From: Streptomyces sp. B93
Lineage (GTDB): Bacteria > Actinomycetota > Actinomycetes > Streptomycetales > Streptomycetaceae
Reading direction: 5' to 3'
Assembly (NCBI RefSeq): GCF_018070565.1
Contig: NZ_JAGPXL010000043.1
Span: 1-57,864 of the forward strand
DNA: 57,864 bases
Shown here in pieces: positions 51,604 to 57,864 of this stretch. The notes beneath the pieces were generated by a model. That model was not told the origin of the DNA. It ran no database searches and saw only the letters and a list, made by a program, of their open reading frames with translations. The position numbers and the translations under genes were made by a program. How positions within the stretch are numbered: position 1 is the stretch's first letter; each line of letters begins with the position of its first letter.

Positions 51604-52329
51604 ATGGCAGAGTCGAGTACTTCGGCCCTCCTCGAGGGCATGGTGCTGGACCTCGCGACCGACGTGGTCTCCGCTCTCCGGAGCGGAGACCACGTACGAG
51701 CGGGGAGCTTCCCCGGGCCGGACGACGCGAGCGGCACCCTCGCCCGCGCCGCCGTACGGGTGCTGGGCGCCGACACCCTGCTGCCCGGCGTCCTCCTCCC
51801 CCTTCCCCCCGACCCCGCCCGGCTCGCCCTGTTCGAACAGGCCGTGGCCGCACACCCACCGGGCGCCGACGCCGCCCCCGCCGTCGTATGGAGCCACTGG
51901 GCGATGACCCGCACCCTGTGGCGGCTCGGGCCCTCGGGTGACGGGCCGTCCGGAGGCGCGCCGTCCGCGCGGGTGCCGCCCGAACCCGACGCGGGCTGGC
52001 TGGAGGGCGCCAGCTGGCAGTCCCTCACCCACCAGCTCGCCGTGCTCGCCCCGCTCGCCCTGCCCGGCGAGGACTGCGCGGTGGCACGCGCGGCCCGGGC
52101 CCGCCCGGTGGACGTCGCCCGCGGCTTCGTCCGGGCCGTGCGCCGCCGCGACTGGCAGCAGGCGGCCGGTGCCGGGCGCTGGCTCACCTTGCTGGACGGC
52201 GTGCCCGACACACTCGGCCTGGACGAGGGGCTCGCCTTCGTGGAACTGATGGGCGGTGACAACCCGCGCGTGGCACTCCAGTTGACGGCGGCACGCCTGA
52301 TGGCCGTACCCGCCGGGGTCCCGCGGTGA
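51604..52329 (+). CDS. unknown protein, first gene after the peptide
   Basis: 241 residues, Ala/Leu-rich, helical. Blocks are MVLDLATDVVSALRSGDHVRAG, LLPGVLLPLPPDPARLALFEQAV, VVWSHWAMTRTLWRL, SWQSLTHQLAVLAPLALPGEDC, and VARGFVRAVRRRDWQQAAGAGRWLTLLDGV. I do not recognise a family. The repeated W/H pattern is somewhat like the all-helical proteins that follow, but without their His-Asp motif. ATG 51604 has GGGAG. Its stop overlaps the next GTG by four bases (GTGA), so it is co-translated with the DUF6895-like proteins. Inference: helper or peptide-recognition protein. Confidence 0.75.
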   Translation: MAESSTSALLEGMVLDLATDVVSALRSGDHVRAGSFPGPDDASGTLARAAVRVLGADTLLPGVLLPLPPDPARLALFEQAVAAHPPGADAAPAVVWSHWAMTRTLWRLGPSGDGPSGGAPSARVPPEPDAGWLEGASWQSLTHQLAVLAPLALPGEDCAVARAARARPVDVARGFVRAVRRRDWQQAAGAGRWLTLLDGVPDTLGLDEGLAFVELMGGDNPRVALQLTAARLMAVPAGVPR

Positions 52330-53300
52330 CCGGCGCGCACCCGAGACCGGTGGCCCGGGAGGCGCTCGCCTGGGTCTCGGCGCACCGCGACCGCTTCCGC
52401 CTCGACGACGCCGCGCTGGCCGTCGACGGCGAGGTCAACCGCAGCTGGAAGCCGCTCGGGGAGCTGGCGCAGGTCTGCTCCACCGTGACCGCGCGCACCC
52501 CCCGGCACGACCCGCTGCACGCCTGCGCCTCCGAACTGCTCGATTTCGCCTGGCGGGAGACCGGCCGGGGCGAGCTGTTCGGGCGCGTGCAGGCCCTGGA
52601 ACCCTTCGCCACCTACCCGCTGGAGGTGTACGCGGCCTTCGCCTCGGCGGGCCTGCGCCACCCCGGCTACGAGGCGTCCGCGGCCGTGGTCGCGCGCACC
52701 CGGGGCTGGCGCTCCACCGAGCAGTACCCGACCAGGCGCCTGGGCGTCCTCGGCGCCGAGCGGCGCGGCGGCATCCGCCCGCACGAGCCGGTCACCCGGG
52801 CGCTGGACCGCACCTGGCTGGGCGCACTTCCGGAACCGTGGACCTTCGAACGCGCCGCCGGCTACGCCGTCACCCACGTGGTCTTCCACCTCACGGACTG
52901 GGGACGCGCACCCGAGGGCGTCCCCCCGCGCCTCACCGACTACCTGCTGCACTGGCTGCCGCCCTGGCTCGACACTTGCCTGGAGGCCCGGATGTGGGAC
53001 CTCGGCTGCGAACTGCTGGCCGTGGCGGCGAGCCTGCCCCGGCCACCGGAACCGGAACCGCTCGCGGAGGCCTGGGAGCGCGTCGCGGGGGCCCGGCGGC
53101 CGTCCGGCGCGATACCGGAGGAGGGCGGCGCGTACGGCACCGGCGACGAGTTCGCCGACTGCTACCACTCCACGCTGATGGCCGCGTTCGCCGCCGCGCT
53201 GACCCTGGCCCGCCCGGCCCACGACGGCGTACCGCACCGCGCGGCACCCTCCCTGACGGCCGTGCCCGACGGGTACGGCGGACGAGGAGCGCTGGGATGA
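52326..53300 (+). CDS. DUF6895-like protein, copy 1
   Basis: 324 residues. Shares with its neighbour at 53297 an alpha-helical plan: ALAWVSAHRDRFRLD, a helix with WKPLGELAQVC, LLDFAWRETGRGELFGRVQALEPFATYPLEVY, PTRRLGVLGAERRGG, then LGALPEPWTFERAAGYAVTHVVFHLTDWG and CYHSTLMAAFAAALTL. The THxVFHLTDWG and YHxTLxAAFA blocks are the strongest shared parts; their His/Asp could bind a metal or act as acid/base in an alpha/alpha toroid. I believe this is the DUF6895 family; no function is known to me. GTG 52326 overlaps the previous stop and its end overlaps the next ATG (ATGA). Confidence 0.8.
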   Translation: MTGAHPRPVAREALAWVSAHRDRFRLDDAALAVDGEVNRSWKPLGELAQVCSTVTARTPRHDPLHACASELLDFAWRETGRGELFGRVQALEPFATYPLEVYAAFASAGLRHPGYEASAAVVARTRGWRSTEQYPTRRLGVLGAERRGGIRPHEPVTRALDRTWLGALPEPWTFERAAGYAVTHVVFHLTDWGRAPEGVPPRLTDYLLHWLPPWLDTCLEARMWDLGCELLAVAASLPRPPEPEPLAEAWERVAGARRPSGAIPEEGGAYGTGDEFADCYHSTLMAAFAAALTLARPAHDGVPHRAAPSLTAVPDGYGGRGALG

Positions 53301-54217
53301 CCGACCCCCGTCTCATCCACCACATGGGCGCCCAGGCCATCGAGTGGCTGTGGGCCCACCGCGACGGCTTCCGCCTGGAGCCCGACGCCGACCCCGAAGT
53401 GGGCTTCCTGGAACGCTTCAAGCCGATCGGTGAACTGGCCCTCATCTGCGGGGTGCTGTTCCGCGAGGGCGTCGCCGGGTCACGGCAGGCGCGCCTCGCC
53501 CGCCAACTGCTCGACCACACCTGGCGCGAGACCCTGGACGGCGGCCGCATGCTGGTCCGCGGCCAGCGCACCGAGCCGTTCTCGACCGTTCCCTTCGAGG
53601 TGTACCTGCCCTTCAGGGAACTGGGCTACAGCCAGCCCGAGATGGACCGGGCCACCGCGCTGAACCACCGCCTGGACAGCTGGGCCCGCTTCCCCGTGAC
53701 CCCGACCCGGCGCCTCGGCCTCTCCGCCTTCCAGCGCCGCTTCGGCCTGCCGCCCCGGCCCCCCGAGGCCGACCTGACCGGCACCACCTGGCTGGCCGCC
53801 ACCCCCGAACCCTGGACGGTCGAGGGCCACACCGCCTACGACATCACCCACACCGTCTTCCACCTCACCGACTGGGGCGAGCACCCGGGCGGGCTGCCGC
53901 CGCACCTCGCCGACTACCTCACGGTGTGGCTGCCGGTGTGGACCGACGACTGGCTGGACCTGGAACGCTGGGACCTGCTCGGCGAACTCCTCGCCGTCGA
54001 CGCCTGTCTGCCGCGCCCCGCCCTCGACGAACGCGCCTGGACCGGCTTCGCCGCCGCGCAGCGGCCCGACGGCGCCGTGCCCGCCGTACGCGCCATGCCC
54101 GAGGGCGACCCCGACGAGGTGTTCGACCTCGTCTACCACCCCACCCTGGTCGCCGCGTTCGCCTCCGTGCTGGCCACCTCGCGCGCCCTCAGCGCACTGG
54201 TGGGGGCCGCCTCGTGA
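53297..54217 (+). CDS. DUF6895-like protein, copy 2
   Basis: 306 residues, a paralogue of the preceding protein: AIEWLWAHRDGFRLE, LERFKPIGELALICGVLF, LLDHTWRETLDGGRMLVRGQRTEPFSTVPFEVY, TPTRRLGLSAFQRRFG, LAATPEPWTVEGHTAYDITHTVFHLTDWG, WDLLGELLAVDACLPRP, and VYHPTLVAAFASVLATS. It is more typical of the family than copy 1. A duplicated, diverged pair in one operon suggests a heterodimer or two successive steps on the same substrate. ATG 53297 overlaps the upstream stop; the end overlaps the hydrolase GTG. Fold and role are inference. Confidence 0.82.
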   Translation: MTDPRLIHHMGAQAIEWLWAHRDGFRLEPDADPEVGFLERFKPIGELALICGVLFREGVAGSRQARLARQLLDHTWRETLDGGRMLVRGQRTEPFSTVPFEVYLPFRELGYSQPEMDRATALNHRLDSWARFPVTPTRRLGLSAFQRRFGLPPRPPEADLTGTTWLAATPEPWTVEGHTAYDITHTVFHLTDWGEHPGGLPPHLADYLTVWLPVWTDDWLDLERWDLLGELLAVDACLPRPALDERAWTGFAAAQRPDGAVPAVRAMPEGDPDEVFDLVYHPTLVAAFASVLATSRALSALVGAAS

Positions 54218-55278
54218 CGGCGCCGCACCCGCCCACCGCCGATCGACCGCGGCCCGCTGCGGTGGACCCGGACCGGCGGGAGCTGAGCCGCCGTCTGGAC
54301 GCCGCCGTGGAGGCCGCCGACGCACCCGACGCCGTGTTCGCGCTCTCCCGGCACGGCCACCGCGTCGTCCGCCACGGAGGCACCGCCCCGCCGCCCCCGG
54401 CCGGGCGGGAGGTGCTGCGCTACGAGATCGGATCGGCCACCAAGACGTTCACCGGGCTGCTGCTGGCCGACCTGGTCGGGCGCTCCGTGCTGACCGGCGG
54501 CGAGACGGCCGCTGCCTGCCTGGACGGCGACCGGCGGCCCGGCCCGCGCCCGGTGACGCTCACCCACCTGATCACCCACACCTCCGGACTGCCCGCCCTG
54601 CCGCGCGACTTCCCGCTGCGGGCGCTGCCCGCCTGGCGGACCAACCCCTACGGGCGCTACCCGGCCGAGCGGGTCGTGGAGGCATTCCGGCGCCACCGCC
54701 CACGCCACCGGCCCGGCACCCGCTGGCACTACTCCAACTTCGGGGTCGCCGTGCTCGGCCACGCCGTCACCGCGCTGACCGCGACGCCCTGGGAGGACCT
54801 CGTCACCGGGCAGTTGCTCGGCCCGCTGAGGCTGACGGACACCGACCTCGCGGCCCGGGGCGACGGCAGGGACGCCACCGGGCACGGCAAGGACGGCCGC
54901 ACCCCCGTCCCCGCCTTCGACGCGGGCGGCTTCCAGCCCGCGGGCGCCGTGCGCGCCACCCCGCACGACCTGCTGACCTTCCTCGAAGCCCACCTCGGCC
55001 CCGAGGGCTCCCCGCTGGCCGGAGCGCTCACGGCGGTGCGCACCCCCGTGCTGCGCCGCGGCCTCGGGCACCGGCACGTGCACACGGTGGCGTGGTTCCG
55101 GCACCCCACCGACGGCGGCCCGATGTACTTCCACAGCGGTGCCACCCTCGGCCAGCAGGCCTTCCTGGGCTTCAGGCCCGACACCGGCACGGCCCTGGCC
55201 GCGCTGTGCACCCGCCGCTTCCGTGCCCGGGACCCGTTCGTCGCCACCGCCTACGGGCTGCTGTGGGAGGACGACTGA
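54214..55278 (+). CDS. serine hydrolase (class C beta-lactamase/D-Ala peptidase fold)
   Basis: 354 residues. The SxxK motif is SATK (74-77, within EIGSATKTFTG), YxN is YSN (173-175, in HYSNFGVAVLG), and the KTG-equivalent is HSG in YFHSGATLGQQAFLGF. LTHLITHTSGLP is the family's helix motif. No signal peptide is evident, so it acts in the cytoplasm, where it is unlikely to be a penicillin-binding protein. In peptide operons such enzymes may cleave, transfer or cyclise peptides, or handle D-residues; this is inference. GTG 54214 overlaps the previous stop (GTGA). Last gene of the operon, convergent with the protease. Confidence 0.9.
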   Translation: MTAPHPPTADRPRPAAVDPDRRELSRRLDAAVEAADAPDAVFALSRHGHRVVRHGGTAPPPPAGREVLRYEIGSATKTFTGLLLADLVGRSVLTGGETAAACLDGDRRPGPRPVTLTHLITHTSGLPALPRDFPLRALPAWRTNPYGRYPAERVVEAFRRHRPRHRPGTRWHYSNFGVAVLGHAVTALTATPWEDLVTGQLLGPLRLTDTDLAARGDGRDATGHGKDGRTPVPAFDAGGFQPAGAVRATPHDLLTFLEAHLGPEGSPLAGALTAVRTPVLRRGLGHRHVHTVAWFRHPTDGGPMYFHSGATLGQQAFLGFRPDTGTALAALCTRRFRARDPFVATAYGLLWEDD

Positions 55279-55297
55279 CGGGCCCCGGTCACCCGCC

Positions 55298-56680
55298 CTA
55301 CACCCGCTGCCAGAGCGCGGGGGTGCCCTGCGGCGACCAGCCGCCCTGTGCCTGGTGCGGCTGGAGGCACTGGTAGCGCACGCCCGCCTGCACGACGGTG
55401 GCCCCCGCGTCGTAGACCCGGCCCGCCGCCCAGGTGTCCGCCACGCTGTTGTCCTGCGGGGCAGGGTCCGGCGCCGTCCCGGACGTCGTCTTCAGGACCA
55501 GCCCGAAGTCGTCCAGGATCGGGTTGACGGGCTGGAAGTACGTCGTCCCGCCGGTGGTGCAGTCGCCGAGACCGCCGGAGGTGACGCCCTGGGCCTGGGC
55601 GCCGGAGACGTACGGGCCGCCGGAGTCGCCGCGCTCCGCGCACACCGTCGTCTGCGTCAGGCCGTTCACCGTGCCCTCCGCGTAGCTGACGCTGGCGTCG
55701 TGCTGCTCGACCGTGCCGCAGCGCCACCCGGTGGTGGAGCCCGAGCGGCACACGGACGCCCCGACCAGCGCCTGCACCGAGCCCGTGACCTGCACCTTCT
55801 TGCCGTCCTCGCCCTTGACGTCGGGCGTCGCGGTCCACTGCGCGTTCACGCCCACCCACGACATGTCCTTGCCGGGGAAGGTGGAGGCCTGGAACGTCCC
55901 CTGGTCCGCCTTGTCGTGCCCGCTGGTCTTCGCGCCGGGCTTGCCGCAGTGCCCGGCGCTGGCGAAGCCCTCCTGGTCGCCCTTGGTGACGGAGAAGCCG
56001 ATGGAGCAGCGGGCGGTGTCGTCGATGTAGTAGGCGTCACCGCCGACGATGTCCGCCATCAGCCGCGGCCGCAGCGCCGACACCCGGATCGCGACCCGCT
56101 CCGCCTGGACGCCCGCCGCCGTCACGAACGCGTCCCCGGCGGCCTTGTCGACGGCCTGCACGACGACCCGGTTGCCCGGTACGTCGACGTACCACACGGG
56201 CGTACGGTCCGTGCCGGCGCCGTTGGCCGCGGCGTCCAACTTGGCCTGCGCGGCGTGCAGTTCAGCGAGCGGCAGCTCGACGACGGCCGCCTTGGCGCCC
56301 TGGGCCTCGATGGTGGGCACGTCCACGGCGTCCGTGGTCGCCACATGCAGCTCGGCGGAGGTCGCGCCGCGCAGCCAGGCACCGGCGAAGCGCTCACCGA
56401 GGGCGTTGCGCAGCAGGCCCGCGCGGGTGCCCGCCTCGGCCTCGTTCACCAGCCGCCGGGCCGCCTGGGCGCGGGTCAGTCCGAGGTCGCGTTGCAGGGC
56501 GCGCAGTACCGGTGCCGAGGGACGGTCGGCGCCGAGCGTGCGGTCGGCGGTGGGCGGAGGTCCGGGCGCGGGTGGCGGTGCGGCGGCGGAAGGGGCGAGC
56601 GATGCCACGACGAGGGCACCGAGGGTGCCGACCGCGGTCAGAACGGCGCGGTGCCCGCCCGGGGCGTGTCTGCCGACCAT
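55298..56680 (-). CDS. streptogrisin-C-like secreted serine protease with chitin-binding domain
   Basis: 460 residues. Signal peptide (AVLTAVGTLGALVVASLAPSAAA), a pro-domain near 50-185 of the alpha-lytic type (APVLRALQRDLGLTRAQAARRL, VWYVDVPGNRVVVQAV), and the S1E catalytic domain from IVGGDAYYIDD. Catalytic His in FASAGHCG, Asp in GKDMSWVGVNA, Ser in ERGDSGGPYVSG. After a linker comes a C-terminal CBM5/12-type chitin-binding domain (TWAAGRVYDAGATVVQAGVRYQC and WSPQGTPALWQ). This order matches streptogrisin C. It digests proteins of chitinous material outside the cell. ATG 56678-56680 with GGAGG. Convergent with the peptide operon. Confidence 0.95.
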   Translation of the reverse strand: MVGRHAPGGHRAVLTAVGTLGALVVASLAPSAAAPPPAPGPPPTADRTLGADRPSAPVLRALQRDLGLTRAQAARRLVNEAEAGTRAGLLRNALGERFAGAWLRGATSAELHVATTDAVDVPTIEAQGAKAAVVELPLAELHAAQAKLDAAANGAGTDRTPVWYVDVPGNRVVVQAVDKAAGDAFVTAAGVQAERVAIRVSALRPRLMADIVGGDAYYIDDTARCSIGFSVTKGDQEGFASAGHCGKPGAKTSGHDKADQGTFQASTFPGKDMSWVGVNAQWTATPDVKGEDGKKVQVTGSVQALVGASVCRSGSTTGWRCGTVEQHDASVSYAEGTVNGLTQTTVCAERGDSGGPYVSGAQAQGVTSGGLGDCTTGGTTYFQPVNPILDDFGLVLKTTSGTAPDPAPQDNSVADTWAAGRVYDAGATVVQAGVRYQCLQPHQAQGGWSPQGTPALWQRV

Positions 56681-56938
56681 GCGTGGGACCTCCAGGTGAC
56701 GAGTGCGGTGTACGGCGGAGGGCTTCGGCGCCCTGTCGTCGGACTCCCGCCCGACGGCGGTACCTAGGCCTCGCCGCGACCGCATTCGCGCGATGGGGGA
56801 CCCACGGGGTGTCATGTGGAGTAGGCGCGCCGTCCTCCGGCGTTTGCGGAAATGGCAAGAGTGTTCGCGCCTGGGGCGGGGCCGGGGGCAGGCTGTCGGT
56901 CAGACGACCCGTGGACCCCCGCACCCCGAGGAGCAGCC

Positions 56939-57580
56939 GTGTCCGACACCCCTGTCACCGAGCCCGCCGTCGCCTTCTGGGAGGCCCGCTACCGGGACTC
57001 CGCCCGGGTGTGGAGCGGCCGCCCCAACGAACTCCTGGTCCGGGAGGTGGCCGGGCTGCGGCCGGGCACGGCCCTCGACCTGGGGTGCGGCGAGGGCGGT
57101 GACGCCGTGTGGCTGGCCCGGCAGGGCTGGCGGGTCACCGGTGTGGACATCTCCGCCACGGCCCTCGACCGCGCGGCCGGGCACGCCGCCGAGGCGGGTG
57201 TCGCCGACCGGACCGCATGGGAGCGGCACACCCTGGGGGAGACGTTCCCCGAGGGTGAGTTCGACCTGGTGAGCGCCCACTACCTCCAGTCCCCGGTGCC
57301 CCTGGACCAGCAGGGCGTGCTGCGGCGCGCGGCGGCCGCGGTCGCCCCCGGCGGCACGCTGCTGATCGTGCTGCACGCCGGGTGGCCGTCCTGGCAGACC
57401 GAGCCGCCGTTCGAGGCGGTGTTCCCCACCCTGGAGAGCGTCCTCACCGAACTGGACCTCCCCGCCGGCCGCTGGACGGTCGACACCCGCGAGACGGTCC
57501 GCCGGGCGAGCACCTCCCCGGACGGCGTCGAGGGCCACCGCGACGACCACGTCTGGCGCCTGCGCCGCGTTGGTGGGTAG
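56939..57580 (+). CDS. class I SAM-dependent methyltransferase
   Basis: 213 residues. N-terminal AVAFWEARYRDSARVWSGRPNELL, SAM-binding motif I ALDLGCGEGGDAVWLARQGW, motif II GVDISATALDRA, motif post-I/III FDLVSAHYLQSP and VAPGGTLLIVLHAGW. It is similar to small methyltransferases related to thiopurine/UbiE types (WExRYxxxxxVWSGxPN), common in Streptomyces; substrate unknown. GTG 56939 has GAGGAG. The final codons and the stop are made by the first copy of a tandem repeat, so the C-terminus may have been altered by repeat expansion. Confidence 0.9.
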   Translation: MSDTPVTEPAVAFWEARYRDSARVWSGRPNELLVREVAGLRPGTALDLGCGEGGDAVWLARQGWRVTGVDISATALDRAAGHAAEAGVADRTAWERHTLGETFPEGEFDLVSAHYLQSPVPLDQQGVLRRAAAAVAPGGTLLIVLHAGWPSWQTEPPFEAVFPTLESVLTELDLPAGRWTVDTRETVRRASTSPDGVEGHRDDHVWRLRRVGG

Positions 57581-57770
57581 GGCCTGGTCTCTGTCTGCGT
57601 CGCCTCGGCGGATGAGGCCTGGCTTCTGTGTGTGCCGCGTTGGGGGGTAGGGCCTGTCGTCCGTGTGTGCCGCGTTGGCGGATGGGGCTTGTCCTCCGTG
57701 TGTGCCGCGTTGGCGATGAGGGACCGGCCTCTGTCTGCGCCGCGTTGGCGATTAGGGCCCGCCCCCGCCC
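57564..57770. repeat. degenerate tandem repeats of about 35 bases
   Basis: Units beginning GCCGCGTTGG start at 57564, (57597, diverged), 57634, 57669, 57704 and about 57739. Units 3 and 4 are exactly 35 bases and differ at few positions (GCCGCGTTGG, then GGCCTGTCGTCCGTGTGT or close). Others are 33-37 bases. The block begins inside the methyltransferase gene. Beyond it to 57864 there is only G/C-rich low-complexity DNA. Confidence 0.85.
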
Positions 57771-57864
57771 GCCCCCGCCTGCGCCGCCTCGCCGCCTCGG
57801 CGCCTCGGCGCCCGGGGCCCGTCCCCGCACAGAAGTCGCGGCGCAGGGGGGGGCGGGCGGGGGC

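Noticed and set aside
57444..57830. Minus-strand ORF over the terminal repeats with QRGTHGRQALPP-like repeats
   Set aside because: The repeat length (35) is not a multiple of three, so no regular protein repeat results; antisense to the methyltransferase.

Overview
The window is high-GC actinobacterial DNA, almost certainly from a Streptomyces chromosome. Codon third positions are strongly G/C and GTG starts are common. It carries a GlgE maltosyltransferase, a SigB/F/G-type sigma factor, SpoIIE-type phosphatases, a streptogrisin-C-like protease and several protein families typical of streptomycetes. I see no rRNA, tRNA, CRISPR array, transposase or integrase. The content looks like accessory or arm-proximal chromosome: stress regulators, secreted hydrolases, orphan paralogues and a few decayed genes.

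Layout, left to right. (1) 1-4 kb: the start of glgE (leaving to the left), a DUF5133 protein, a degenerate GHKL-ATPase-like protein and the glycogen debranching enzyme glgX. (2) 4-8 kb: a VOC protein, an ANTAR protein, a SigB/F/G-like sigma factor, a conserved hypothetical and an orphan hemC paralogue. (3) 8-17 kb: a NEP1-like (NLP) secreted protein, an ATP-dependent DNA ligase of LigD type, MarR and TetR regulators, a PAS-GAF-PP2C phosphatase with a decayed relative beside it, a lipoprotein hydrolase, a stand-alone LigD 3'-phosphoesterase and a TauD-type dioxygenase. (4) 17-25 kb: a membrane-anchored solute-binding/vWA protein with a partner, a GH64 beta-1,3-glucanase under a LacI-type operator, a YciO/Sua5 protein, and a MarR regulator beside an internally deleted MFS transporter. 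A regulator with two helix-turn-helix motifs follows. (5) 25-33 kb: small conserved proteins, a fructosamine kinase and two very large SpoIIE-type phosphatases. (6) 33-51 kb: a FAD-Rieske oxidoreductase, tandem GNAT, M15 peptidase, epimerase-like and GT9 pair, two MFS transporters, hemerythrin, phytase, Tat-exported carbonic anhydrase, TPR protein, HtpG, PPK2 and a Cys-rich four-helix metal-binding protein. (7) 51.3-55.3 kb: a tightly overlapping operon of a 62-residue peptide, an unknown protein, two paralogous DUF6895-like proteins and a serine hydrolase. (8) A streptogrisin-C-like protease, a methyltransferase and 35-bp tandem repeats at the right end.

Two themes stand out. The first is stress signalling by partner switching: one SigB-type sigma factor, one ANTAR protein, a degenerate ATPase, three PP2C phosphatases plus a fourth in ruins, and a SigB-consensus promoter before a small conserved gene. 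The second is the peptide operon at 51.3-55.3 kb. It has the outline of a ribosomally made peptide and its handling enzymes but none of the standard RiPP enzymes, and I regard it as the best candidate for an undescribed system. Starts were chosen by ribosome-binding sites and family length. Functions come from motif recognition only.
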